Source: Algoriphagus aestuariicola (GTDB lineage Bacteria > Bacteroidota > Bacteroidia > Cytophagales > Cyclobacteriaceae). From it: 64,000 bases of DNA. The stretch covers positions 79,902-143,901 of the forward strand of contig NZ_JAFKCW010000006.1 of assembly GCF_017254835.1 (NCBI RefSeq), read 5' to 3'. Below the pieces are notes generated by a model. The model worked only from the letters and a program-made list of their open reading frames with translations. It was not told the DNA's origin and did no database searches. Below are positions 26,605 to 34,741 of the stretch, in pieces. Positions within the stretch are counted from its first letter, which is position 1, and each line of letters opens with the position of its first letter. A program made the position numbers and the translations under genes.

Positions 26605-28023
26605 ATGAATTTTCTGGATCTGGTGATCTTCATCGCCTACATGGGAGCCATGTTGGGAATAGGGTATTATTACATGAGAAAGAACACCAGCCAGGAGGAT
26701 TATTATGTTGGGGGACGTTCGATAGGGAGCTGGCACATCGGCCTTTCCGTAGTTGCCACTGACGTAGGAGGAGGCTTCTCCATAGGTTTGGGAGGACTGG
26801 GATTTGCGATGGGGATTTCAGGTTCCTGGATGCTTTTCACTGGACTTGTGGGAGCCTGGCTGGCTGCGGTTTTTCTGATTCCCCGAGTCAAGTCCGATCC
26901 TGCTTTTTCCAAGTTCTACACTTTTCCGCAGATCATAGGACACCTTTTTGATTCCAAGACGGCTTTAGTGGCTTCGGTGATTTGTTTCCTAGGCTATCTT
27001 GGATTTACCTCTTCCCAATTGTTGGCTGGGGCAAAGCTCGCGTCAGGTACTTTTCCGGAGCTCGAGCTTTCTACGGCACTCGTGATCATGGGTACGGTAG
27101 CGGTAGTGTACACCGTGATGGGCGGACTGAAAGCTGTGATCTATACCGACACCATACAGTGGATAATTTTAATGCTGGGATTGATTGGGATTGGCATCCC
27201 GGCTGCTTTCCTCTTTGTAGGCGGATGGCAGGGCATCCACGATACCCTTCCTCCGGAGTTTTTGTCCTTATCCCAATTGGGATGGCAGGACGCGGTCAAC
27301 TGGGGGATTACCATTGTTCCAATCTGGTTTGTGGGGATGACGCTCTATCAGCGGATCTTCGCTGCCAAGGATGAAAAGTCTGCCAAAAAAGCCTGGTTCA
27401 TTGCCGGTCTTTTCGAATGGCCGCTGATGGCTTTTATGGGGGTATTTCTTGGGTTGCTTTCTCGCGTTGCCGTAGAGCAGGGCGCTTTGGAGGGATTTAC
27501 TGCCGCCATGGACCCAGAGTTGGGTTTGCCCGTGTTGCTTAGCCAGGTCTTGCCGGCAGGGCTCTTGGGACTGATGATGTCCGCTTATTTTTCTGCGGTT
27601 TTGTCCACCGCTGACTCCTGCCTGATGGCCGCCTCAGGCAATCTGGTCACCGACTTGCTGCGGAAGTTTTTTACCCCGAGCTCGCACTCCCAAGAGCTCA
27701 GGCTCACTCAGGGAGTCACGCTGGGAATTGGGATCTTGGCGGTGTTGCTCGCTTGGCAGATGACCGAGGTGCTCACGCTGATGCTCTATTCCTACGGATT
27801 CATGGTCTCAGGGCTTTTGGTTCCGGTCATTGCTGGGTTGTTTTTCAACCTAAAGAATCCTCCGGCAGCCATCGCGGCAATGATCTTAGGAGGAACTGTC
27901 ACCGCCGGGCTTTCGTTTTTCGAAATAGCGATGCCGTTGGGCTTGGACCCGAATTTCTACGGCATTCTGGTTTCCACATCGGCCTTTTGGATAGTGTACA
28001 AAATCTCAAACCAACGAAAATAG
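26605..28023 (+). CDS. Sodium/solute symporter (SSS family)
   Basis: This 472-residue inner-membrane carrier has about 13 helices with SSS landmarks DYYVGGRSIGSWHIGLSVVATDVGGG near residue 32 and YTVMGGLKAVIYTDTIQW near residue 170. It differs clearly from the symporter at 1364. It heads a three-gene operon with an acetyltransferase (8 bp gap) and an alanine/ornithine-racemase-like enzyme, suggesting an amino acid or its derivative as substrate; this rests on context alone. Confidence 0.88.
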   Translation: MNFLDLVIFIAYMGAMLGIGYYYMRKNTSQEDYYVGGRSIGSWHIGLSVVATDVGGGFSIGLGGLGFAMGISGSWMLFTGLVGAWLAAVFLIPRVKSDPAFSKFYTFPQIIGHLFDSKTALVASVICFLGYLGFTSSQLLAGAKLASGTFPELELSTALVIMGTVAVVYTVMGGLKAVIYTDTIQWIILMLGLIGIGIPAAFLFVGGWQGIHDTLPPEFLSLSQLGWQDAVNWGITIVPIWFVGMTLYQRIFAAKDEKSAKKAWFIAGLFEWPLMAFMGVFLGLLSRVAVEQGALEGFTAAMDPELGLPVLLSQVLPAGLLGLMMSAYFSAVLSTADSCLMAASGNLVTDLLRKFFTPSSHSQELRLTQGVTLGIGILAVLLAWQMTEVLTLMLYSYGFMVSGLLVPVIAGLFFNLKNPPAAIAAMILGGTVTAGLSFFEIAMPLGLDPNFYGILVSTSAFWIVYKISNQRK

Positions 28024-28031
28024 AAATAACT

Positions 28032-28475
28032 ATGATCCAATTAGAATCGCTGTCTGCCATAGACAATGCCACGTACCTGCAAAAAAACGAGATCGCAGAT
28101 TTCCTTTTGGTCCATCTGGGGAAGTTTGGAGATCCCAAAGAAGATATCATGAAATGCCTCGACTACGCACTCGACGCAGGATTGCAGGCAGGCGGCTTCG
28201 TCATTTTGGCAAGAGAAAAAGGGAATGTGGTAGGTGCACTGGTGATGAACAAGACCGGAATGTCTGGGTATATTCCGGAAAATATCCTCGTTTATATCGC
28301 GGTCGATGAGCGGATGCGTGGAAATGGAATCGGCAAGAAGATCCTTGACTTGGCGATCAAAATGGCCAATGGTGCCATCGCTCTGCATGTGGAACCGGAC
28401 AATCCAGCCAGAAAGCTCTACGAACGCCTCGGCTTTACCAATAAGTACCTTGAAATGCGATTAAACAAAAATTAA
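28032..28475 (+). CDS. GNAT family N-acetyltransferase
   Basis: This 147-residue protein starts MIQLESLSAIDNATYLQK and shows the acetyl-CoA loop IAVDERMRGNGIGKKILDLAIKMA and the ending ALHVEPDNPARKLYERLGF. The substrate is unknown. The start at 28032 follows the symporter stop by 8 bp; a longer in-frame reading begins inside the symporter gene and is rejected. The racemase gene follows one base after its stop, so the acetyltransferase and racemase may act on the same amino compound. Confidence 0.85.
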   Translation: MIQLESLSAIDNATYLQKNEIADFLLVHLGKFGDPKEDIMKCLDYALDAGLQAGGFVILAREKGNVVGALVMNKTGMSGYIPENILVYIAVDERMRGNGIGKKILDLAIKMANGAIALHVEPDNPARKLYERLGFTNKYLEMRLNKN

Positions 28476-28476
28476 A

Positions 28477-29547
28477 ATGGCGGTATTGACCCTAAACAGG
28501 GAAAAACTCAGAACAAACTACCAAGTATTGACCCGGCTTTTTGAGGAGCGAGGAGTGGACTGGGGTGTAGTTTCAAAGATGCTCTGCGGCAACAAGCTTT
28601 TTCTACAAGAACTGATCAACCTCGGAATCACTGAGGTGCATGACAGCCGCATATCCAATCTTGCCATGGTCAAGCGCATTAAGCGCGAGGTTCAGACGGT
28701 CTACATCAAACCCGTTTCCAAAAAGAATGTCGGCAAGATGGTCGAGTTTGCCGATGTAAGCCTCAACTCTGAGCTGGAGACCATCCGCATGATCAGTGCT
28801 GAGTCGGTGCTCCAGGGGAAGAACCACAAGATCATCATCATGGTCGAGACAGGAGACCTGCGCGAAGGCGTGATGGGAGAGCAATTGATAGATTTTTATG
28901 AGGAGGTCTTTCAGCTTCCTGGGATCGAAGTGATCGGCCTGGGCACCAATCTCAATTGTCTCAACGGGGTCATGCCCAGCACAGACAAGCTCATCCAGCT
29001 CTCGCTCTACAAGCAGATCATCGAACTGAAATTCGGACATGAAATTCCATGGCTGTCTGCCGGCACCTCCGTCACCATACCTTTGATGCTCTCCCACCAG
29101 CTACCCCAAGGGATCAATCACTTTCGCGTGGGGGAGACGCTCTACTTTGGGGTGGATCTGGTGAAGGAGGAAATCATCGAAGGCATGCATGGAGATGTTT
29201 TTGAACTGCACGCCGAAATTATCGAATTGCAGGAAAAACCACTCCTGCCTACAGGCGTCTTGGGATCGAACCCCCGAGGCGAAATTGCCCAAATTGATGA
29301 ATCTCTCTACGGCAAGACCTCCTTTCGGGCGATTTTGGATGTGGGATTGTTGGATGTTTCGCCAGAATATCTTTTTCCAAAAGATCCGGAATTGGAGATT
29401 CTAGGAGCGAGCTCGGACATGCTCATCGTCAATCTGGGGATAGACCAAAAAGGCCTTAAAGTGGGTGAAACATTGACTTTTAACCTAAAGTACATGGGCG
29501 CCTTGGGGCTGTTGAATTCCGACTACGTCGAAAAGATTGTGGTCTGA
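28477..29547 (+). CDS. Alanine/ornithine-racemase-like PLP enzyme
   Basis: This 356-residue protein has the alanine-racemase-type TIM barrel. The PLP lysine lies in VVSKMLCGNKLF near residue 35; other barrel segments include VHDSRISNLAM, IIMVETGDLREG, IGLGTNLNCLNG and a phosphate-binding SAGTSVTIPL. The SK-x-LCGN form resembles the ornithine racemase/YhfX branch rather than catabolic alanine racemases. The C-terminal ~130 residues form a beta domain. Substrate assignment is inferred from family resemblance. Confidence 0.82.
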   Translation: MAVLTLNREKLRTNYQVLTRLFEERGVDWGVVSKMLCGNKLFLQELINLGITEVHDSRISNLAMVKRIKREVQTVYIKPVSKKNVGKMVEFADVSLNSELETIRMISAESVLQGKNHKIIIMVETGDLREGVMGEQLIDFYEEVFQLPGIEVIGLGTNLNCLNGVMPSTDKLIQLSLYKQIIELKFGHEIPWLSAGTSVTIPLMLSHQLPQGINHFRVGETLYFGVDLVKEEIIEGMHGDVFELHAEIIELQEKPLLPTGVLGSNPRGEIAQIDESLYGKTSFRAILDVGLLDVSPEYLFPKDPELEILGASSDMLIVNLGIDQKGLKVGETLTFNLKYMGALGLLNSDYVEKIVV

Positions 29548-29629
29548 AACCGTCGGTGTGTCTGTATTTAGCCGGTGATTTTTGGCACCGAAATAGGCAA
29601 CAGCTGGGTGAACCAACTATTTAAACACC

Positions 29630-30208
29630 ATGAAAAAGTTTTTGCTGCTAGTTGCCGTGTCGGCGTTTACGATTGCGGGCTCAAGTGCCCAAAGTGCCTT
29701 TGGGATCAGGGGAGGGGCGAATTTCTTCAATTTTGGAGGAGATGACGTTTCCGAAAACGACTATACCAACAGGGCTGGGTTCCACGCCGGGATATACGCA
29801 AGTTTTTTGGGTGAAGGGCCTATTGCGATCGAGCCAGGGGTCTTTTACTCTATCAAGGGAACCCAAAATGACGATGGTCTAGAGAGCCGTGCGGTTCTGG
29901 ACTATGTGGATGTGCCAGTCTTGCTGAGGTTCAAAGTAGGCGAGGGCTTCAATCTCTTTGCGGGGCCGCAGGTCTCATTTCTCACCAAGTCCAAGTTTGA
30001 AGGTGATATCGGTGACTCTACCGTGTCCTTTGAGACTGATGCCGTGAAGAGCACCGACGCTGGCCTGGTTTTTGGCTTAGGGTATAATCTCCCGCAGGGC
30101 TTTAACATACAGGGATCTTACGATTACGGCATGACTCCGATTTTCAAGGATAGCGATGCTGATGTCTTCAACAGGGGATTTAAAGTCTCCTTAGGCTATA
30201 CTTTTTAA
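29630..30208 (+). CDS. Secreted outer-membrane beta-barrel protein (PorT-like)
   Basis: A signal peptide ending at GSSAQ (about residue 21) is followed by FGIRGGANFFNF and repeated strand pairs, with a terminal GFKVSLGYTF. The arrangement resembles the Bacteroidota PorT-like barrels, and it is a paralog of the protein at 33506. The specific function is unknown. A strong hairpin terminator follows. Confidence 0.82.
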   Translation: MKKFLLLVAVSAFTIAGSSAQSAFGIRGGANFFNFGGDDVSENDYTNRAGFHAGIYASFLGEGPIAIEPGVFYSIKGTQNDDGLESRAVLDYVDVPVLLRFKVGEGFNLFAGPQVSFLTKSKFEGDIGDSTVSFETDAVKSTDAGLVFGLGYNLPQGFNIQGSYDYGMTPIFKDSDADVFNRGFKVSLGYTF

Positions 30209-30220
30209 TCGAGTGTTGGT

Positions 30221-30254
30221 AAGGGGCTGTTTCATTGGAACAGCCCCTTTTTTT
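30221..30254 (+). terminator. Rho-independent terminator
   Basis: AAGGGGCTGTT (30221-30231) pairs with AACAGCCCCTT (30239-30249), followed by T residues. Confidence 0.92.
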
Positions 30255-30351
30255 GCCTAAGTACCTCCCCACTCGATGATCCAAGGGTTGAGCAGCGTCG
30301 ATCTGATTGGCGTTTGGAACTTGGGAAGAAGCAATGATTTGGAAAAGAAGG

Positions 30352-31446
30352 CTACTGGGGAAGACTAAGGATCCACTCCCGAATCAGTTCGACCCCCTCT
30401 TGGTGCACGGTAGTTCTCCCCAGTTCTGGCATGGCTACACCAACTTCGGTGGAGTTCATCCTGTGGGTAAGGATCGACTCATCAGGTTTGCCCGGGACAA
30501 TGTCAAATTTGAAACTTCCGGCACCTTTCCCCGCAGCGACGGGAGTTTTGTTGATTCCAAGTTTCAATGGATCAGTCTGATCGTAGGTTAAGAATAGACC
30601 CGAAGTACTGGCTGGGCCTTCAGCGCTGTGGCAATGGGCACAGTTGATGTCGAGGTACGCCATTGCACGGGCTGGGATTGCTTGGGATTGATCCTCGTAG
30701 TCTATCATAGCAGGATGGGCATCCGCACCCTCAAAGCCCGCCAGGATTTTCTTTCCACTCCAGTAGGCCAACTGGTTTTCCTTCTTTGTTCCATAGTCCA
30801 GCTCGTTGTTGAGATGCTGGGGCTTCACGCCAATGGGTGCCATGGTCTCGGACTGGTTGTGGCAGCTTTTGCATTGGTTTTTGTTGGGGACAATGTAGTT
30901 GACGACTTGATCTTTCCCGGAATAATCAATGAATCTAATCTCTGTCTCTGCACCGACAACCTTCAGCAAAGCTTCAGTCTGCTCTTCATTCCATAGGTAG
31001 GGATAGGCCTGCCAGCCATCATCTTCACGGATCAGCAGGCGGGTCTCGATGATTCTTCTATTTCCGTCCGGCTTCCGGAAATCTTCGGGATAGTAGAAGT
31101 TTTTGATCAGGATTGACCCGATTGGAAATTCTATTTTGGATTCCATGATTTGGGCTTGTTCCCCATCGGGAATAAATACAAATCGGCTTTTGAGTGCATA
31201 ATCTGTAAACAAGGAAGAAGCAGGTTTATAAAAAGTGACCTCATCTTTGGGTGTCAAGGTCTTGAGTTCTCCTGCAAAAAAGCCATAGGTCGACAATTTC
31301 TTGTAGGGGAAAATCCCGGTTGCGGTCTCTTCCAGTAAGGCTTCGGGCAGCGCTGCAATTTTTTCCTCGTTTTTGCCGCAGGAAATCAGCAGCGTGACAG
31401 CCACTAAAATCAAGTAGGCGTCCGCTTTCCAATTCTTTTTTTTCAT
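30352..31446 (-). CDS. Diheme c-type cytochrome lipoprotein (TIGR03806/SO2930-like)
   Basis: The protein (364 residues) has a lipoprotein signal with Cys in TLLISCGKN (about residue 23). Two heme c motifs, CKSCH near residue 199 and CAHCH near residue 274, lie in the second half, which ends with a PELGRTTVHQEGVELIREWI segment. The organisation matches a family (TIGR03806) that is regularly found next to a beta-helix protein of family TIGR03805; the pair has no known function. Its partner is the next gene upstream (31 bp gap). It is probably exported to the envelope with heme attached. Confidence 0.85.
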   Translation of the reverse strand: MKKKNWKADAYLILVAVTLLISCGKNEEKIAALPEALLEETATGIFPYKKLSTYGFFAGELKTLTPKDEVTFYKPASSLFTDYALKSRFVFIPDGEQAQIMESKIEFPIGSILIKNFYYPEDFRKPDGNRRIIETRLLIREDDGWQAYPYLWNEEQTEALLKVVGAETEIRFIDYSGKDQVVNYIVPNKNQCKSCHNQSETMAPIGVKPQHLNNELDYGTKKENQLAYWSGKKILAGFEGADAHPAMIDYEDQSQAIPARAMAYLDINCAHCHSAEGPASTSGLFLTYDQTDPLKLGINKTPVAAGKGAGSFKFDIVPGKPDESILTHRMNSTEVGVAMPELGRTTVHQEGVELIREWILSLPQ

Positions 31447-31477
31447 CTCCTCAGACTTTTGTTTTCGATGAAACCAT

Positions 31478-32776
31478 TTACAAAGCTGCTATGGCGGACA
31501 CATCCGTGGCCACATTTATCTTGCAGTTTTGGAAGTGCTGGTAGTCCTTGAAGGACTCGATATTATCCTCCCCTTCCATGAGGTAAAATCTGGTAAAGTG
31601 GAGGTTTTCGATCCCTGCTTCCTGAATGCAGACGCGCATAGGATTGGAGTCGATGGTTTCGCTGATTGCTTTGTCCCAAATTCCGTCATAGATGATGTCC
31701 TGCGTTTTGGCAGGGCCGTAGGCGTTGTGGACGCTTACGAGCTGGCCGAGCTCCCGAGTCAGATCAGGCATGGAAAGAGCTTTTCGCTCGTAGGCATTGT
31801 CATGCACATATACATCGGTGGTGTAGGGAGACCAATTTGGCGCTTCGGCAGGAAAACCGGTCACTTGGTAGCTTGCGATGGCCACGCCGGTGGTTTTATT
31901 GTTGTGGATCCGGTTGTTGAATATTTCTACTTCTTTGGCTGCCAGGAGTATGATTCCAGATCCAGGCGGAATCATGGTTACGGTGTTCCCGTTTGGCCCC
32001 TCGCCGATCGGAGTGGCGAAGTTTTCGTGATTGTTGTTTAGTATGTCATTGTCGTAGATTTTGGTGCCCTTGCCATCAGACTTGGGCAGACCCGGAAGAT
32101 TGAATACCAAAATCCCTCCGGAGTTGTCCCTTGCGGTATTGCCAAAGACCTCGGCATTGTCCGAGTTTTCGATTTCGATCCCAGCCACATTGCCAAAAGC
32201 AAGGGAGTTTTTGACGATGATATTTTCGGATTGTCCCACGTAGATTCCCGCATCTTTGGAGTGTGAGGCGATGCACTGATCGATCACCACATTTTTGCAC
32301 TGAACGGGATAGATGGCGTAGGTGCCGTTTTTTGACTTATCCCCGTTCGTCCAGGTGACATTGACCTTCCTAAAGGTAACCCCATCCGAATGCTGTGCCT
32401 TTAGTCCATCTCCTGGTGCGTCCTCTATACTCAGGTCCTCCACCGTGATGTTGTTACCCACGATCTTTACTCCTTCGCCGCCGGATTTTAAGTTTCTGAA
32501 AGAAAGAACCGTTTTGTCCATTCCCGCGCCCTTGATTCTGACAGATTTCTTGTTATCGAGGATTAGCTGTGTGTTGAGTTCAAAAAATCCCCCAGGGATT
32601 TCGATGGTACTGGAATCCTCGGCCATGATGAATGCCTCTACCACTTTTTCCACTTCTTCTCGGCTCATCTTGCTGAGTTTGGAAGAGTCAAATGTCTGCT
32701 CTGTCGTGCTCGTGCCGCAAGAAAAAATCGCGGAGGCAAGGACTACGCCTAAAACTGCTTGAATTGATTTTCGCAT
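31478..32776 (-). CDS. Parallel beta-helix lipoprotein (TIGR03805-like)
   Basis: A lipobox (VLASAIFSCGTS, Cys near residue 20) is followed by a right-handed beta-helix: many NNITVEDLSIEDAPGDGL-, NIIVKNSLAFGN- and VEIFNNRIHNNKT-type turns up to about residue 330. It resembles the TIGR03805 family, which occurs with the diheme cytochrome as a two-gene pair of unknown function. I start at ATG 32776 (432 residues), since the longer reading to 32854 adds non-signal residues. A Crp-like regulator gene lies upstream on the same strand. Confidence 0.85.
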   Translation of the reverse strand: MRKSIQAVLGVVLASAIFSCGTSTTEQTFDSSKLSKMSREEVEKVVEAFIMAEDSSTIEIPGGFFELNTQLILDNKKSVRIKGAGMDKTVLSFRNLKSGGEGVKIVGNNITVEDLSIEDAPGDGLKAQHSDGVTFRKVNVTWTNGDKSKNGTYAIYPVQCKNVVIDQCIASHSKDAGIYVGQSENIIVKNSLAFGNVAGIEIENSDNAEVFGNTARDNSGGILVFNLPGLPKSDGKGTKIYDNDILNNNHENFATPIGEGPNGNTVTMIPPGSGIILLAAKEVEIFNNRIHNNKTTGVAIASYQVTGFPAEAPNWSPYTTDVYVHDNAYERKALSMPDLTRELGQLVSVHNAYGPAKTQDIIYDGIWDKAISETIDSNPMRVCIQEAGIENLHFTRFYLMEGEDNIESFKDYQHFQNCKINVATDVSAIAAL

Positions 32777-32804
32777 GGGATTTCGGGTTTTTGTAGAATG
32801 TGTT

Positions 32805-32828
32805 CTGCCCAAAAGTAGCTTTTGGCAG
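32805..32828. promoter_or_regulatory. Inverted repeat with a TAnnTTTG element before the beta-helix gene
   Basis: CTGCC-C-AAAAG (32805-32815) pairs with CTTTTGGCAG (32819-32828) with one bulged C. The minus strand reads TACTTTTG at 32810-32817, an exact TAnnTTTG match 33 bp before the ATG, so the hairpin covers the likely -7 element. It could equally mark the end of the crp transcript. Confidence 0.45.
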
Positions 32829-32858
32829 TACAATACGCTGTTGAGAAAAATCAAATAA

Positions 32859-33422
32859 TCAGATCTTGCCCCTGATTCGGCTGAGTGTCTCTATGCTCAT
32901 GTCGAGATAGGAGGCGATCTGCCCCACAGATGCCTTTTGGATGACTTTGGGACGGAATTCCATCAGGTCTAGGTATCTGTCCTTTGCAGATTTGAACTTC
33001 GCGAAGATCAACTGCTCCTCAAGCATGATGTAATACTGCTCCAGAATCAGTCTATAGGCCCGCTCCAATTCACTGTGCATTTCAAAAAGTCCAAGCAAGG
33101 TGTCGTAGCTGATCCGTGCGAATGTGGACCTTTCCATGGCTTCGATGTTTTCATAGGATGGCTTTCTGGAAATGAAGGAACTCATGGACGTGACAAACTC
33201 CCCTTCGAGTGTAAAAGACACCGTGACATCCTTGTTGTCTTTGTTGTAAAAGCTTCTGGCAGAGCCGTCTTTGACATAGTAGAGGTGGCTGCAGACCTTT
33301 CCTTCCTGTTCCAATAGGTCCCCGCGTTCAAAGGTCAGCAATTCGACGTTGGATGTAAAAGCGGTTTTTGCCTCCTCGCTGAGTTTAGGAAACTGATCAA
33401 ACATTCCCAGGATTTTTTCCAT
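32859..33422 (-). CDS. Crp/Fnr-family transcriptional regulator
   Basis: This 187-residue protein has a cyclic-nucleotide-binding-like beta-roll (ERGDLLEQEGKVCSHLYYVKDGSARSF, about residues 33-60), a long dimer helix and a C-terminal helix-turn-helix KASVGQIASYLDMSIETLSRIR. There is no Fe-S cysteine cluster at the N-terminus, unlike Fnr. The ligand is unknown. It lies upstream of the cytochrome pair on the same strand and divergent from a beta-barrel gene. Confidence 0.88.
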   Translation of the reverse strand: MEKILGMFDQFPKLSEEAKTAFTSNVELLTFERGDLLEQEGKVCSHLYYVKDGSARSFYNKDNKDVTVSFTLEGEFVTSMSSFISRKPSYENIEAMERSTFARISYDTLLGLFEMHSELERAYRLILEQYYIMLEEQLIFAKFKSAKDRYLDLMEFRPKVIQKASVGQIASYLDMSIETLSRIRGKI

Positions 33423-33451
33423 CTGCAGCTTTTAAAAATGGAGTACCTAAA

Positions 33452-33470
33452 CAAGAAATGAAGTTTCTTG
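33452..33470. promoter_or_regulatory. Palindrome in the crp/beta-barrel divergent promoter
   Basis: CAAGAAA (33452-33458), 5 nt and TTTCTTG (33464-33470) form a perfect dyad just before TAGTTTTA at 33474-33481, a one-mismatch -7 element for the beta-barrel gene. It could be a binding site for the adjacent Crp-like protein. Confidence 0.45.
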
Positions 33471-33505
33471 CGTTAGTTTTACTGGAAATTAAAAATAATT
33501 GACTC

Positions 33506-34063
33506 ATGAGAAAAATTTTGTTGGTTTTCTTTCTGGTAGGGTTTTCTGCCGCTGCACAAGCGCAACTTGGGGTGAGGGCTGGCTTCAATTCAGCCAATTT
33601 CTCCGATGCTGATTTTGACCCGAAATCGGGATTTCACCTTGGAGCCTATTACACTCTGGGTGCGGATTTTCTTTCAGTAGAGCCGGGCATCCAGTATTCC
33701 CAAAAGGGATACACCGGCGAGGAAGCCGGGACGGGGTTAGAGGTGAAAGAGACTTTGGGGTATATTGATATTCCCGTTCTGGTAAGACTGAAGCTACTTC
33801 CCTCGGTTAACGTGTTTGCGGGTCCACAGGCCTCGATCTTGGCATCGAGCAAGTATCAAAAAGGAGATCAGACCAGCGACAGCTCTGACGCTACCAAAGG
33901 ATATGATATCGGTGGAGTGTTTGGTGCGCAGGTGAAGCTACCATTGGGCTTCAATGTCCAGGCAAGCTATGATTTGGGATTTACCTCGCTCAACTACTAT
34001 AACTTTGATTTTAAAAATCAAGTGTTTAAGATTTCCGCGGGCTACACCTTCGGCGGAAAATAA
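33506..34063 (+). CDS. Secreted outer-membrane beta-barrel protein (PorT-like)
   Basis: A signal peptide (MRKILLVFFLVGFSAAAQAQ) precedes ~165 residues that repeat the pattern of the 29630 protein: LGVRAGFNSANFSD, LSVEPGIQYSQKGYTG, YIDIPVLVRLKL and VFAGPQASIL, ending KISAGYTFGGK. It is probably an 8-stranded barrel in the outer membrane. The gene diverges from the Crp-like gene and is separate from the cytochrome pair. The function is unknown. Confidence 0.85.
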   Translation: MRKILLVFFLVGFSAAAQAQLGVRAGFNSANFSDADFDPKSGFHLGAYYTLGADFLSVEPGIQYSQKGYTGEEAGTGLEVKETLGYIDIPVLVRLKLLPSVNVFAGPQASILASSKYQKGDQTSDSSDATKGYDIGGVFGAQVKLPLGFNVQASYDLGFTSLNYYNFDFKNQVFKISAGYTFGGK

Positions 34064-34144
34064 CACATATTCGACTGATTCCTGGATATGGCATCAGCGG
34101 CATTTGTATGAAAGATTTAAGTCCTGGTCGGAGATGACCAGGAC

Positions 34145-34720
34145 TTATTTTTTGATCCGATTGGGATTTTCTTCGATGAATGACTTCCAACCTTCGTTTC
34201 GCCCCCGCGACTGAACTCTCCCCTCGTGGAAGTGGTGGCATAGCGCTACAGCAAGGGCATCCGTCGCGTCAAGCAATTTTGGGAGTTCGGTGATACCAAG
34301 CAAAGTCTGCAACATCGCGGCGACCTGCTCTTTGGAGGCATTGCCGTTTCCGGTCACGGATTGCTTCACCTTTTTTGGCGAGTATTCGGTAATCGGGATT
34401 TCCTTCGAAAGTGCGGCCGCCATGGCTACGCCCTGGGCGCGGCCGAGTTTGAGCATGGATTGTACGTTGACTCCGTAAAAAGGCGCCTCCAGTGCCACCG
34501 AATCCGGCGCAAACTCATCAATGATTCCAGAGATCCGCTCAAAGATTTTTTTAAGCTTCAATTCATGGGTCTCGTATTTTTTGAGATGAATGACACCATA
34601 CTGTAGAATCTTATATTTTTTGCCCTCGGTAAGAATCAATCCGTATCCCATCACGGTTGTGCCGGGGTCGATTCCCAGGATGATTTTTTCCTTTGGCTCT
34701 TTTTTCACTTCTTTACTCAC
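34145..34720 (-). CDS. ruvC: Crossover junction endodeoxyribonuclease RuvC
   Basis: RuvC resolves Holliday junctions with the RuvAB motor. Visible motifs are ILGIDPGTTVMGYGL (first catalytic Asp, residue ~17), ALEAPFYGVNVQSMLKLGRAQG (catalytic Glu) and the terminal DATDALAVALCHHFH. The start codon is GTG at 34720. It is 191 residues with a short charged N-terminal extension. The gene is transcribed away from the glycosyltransferase operon, with 21 bp between the starts. Confidence 0.94.
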   Translation of the reverse strand: MSKEVKKEPKEKIILGIDPGTTVMGYGLILTEGKKYKILQYGVIHLKKYETHELKLKKIFERISGIIDEFAPDSVALEAPFYGVNVQSMLKLGRAQGVAMAAALSKEIPITEYSPKKVKQSVTGNGNASKEQVAAMLQTLLGITELPKLLDATDALAVALCHHFHEGRVQSRGRNEGWKSFIEENPNRIKK

Positions 34721-34741
34721 CCCCGCAAGTTAGCCGAAAAG

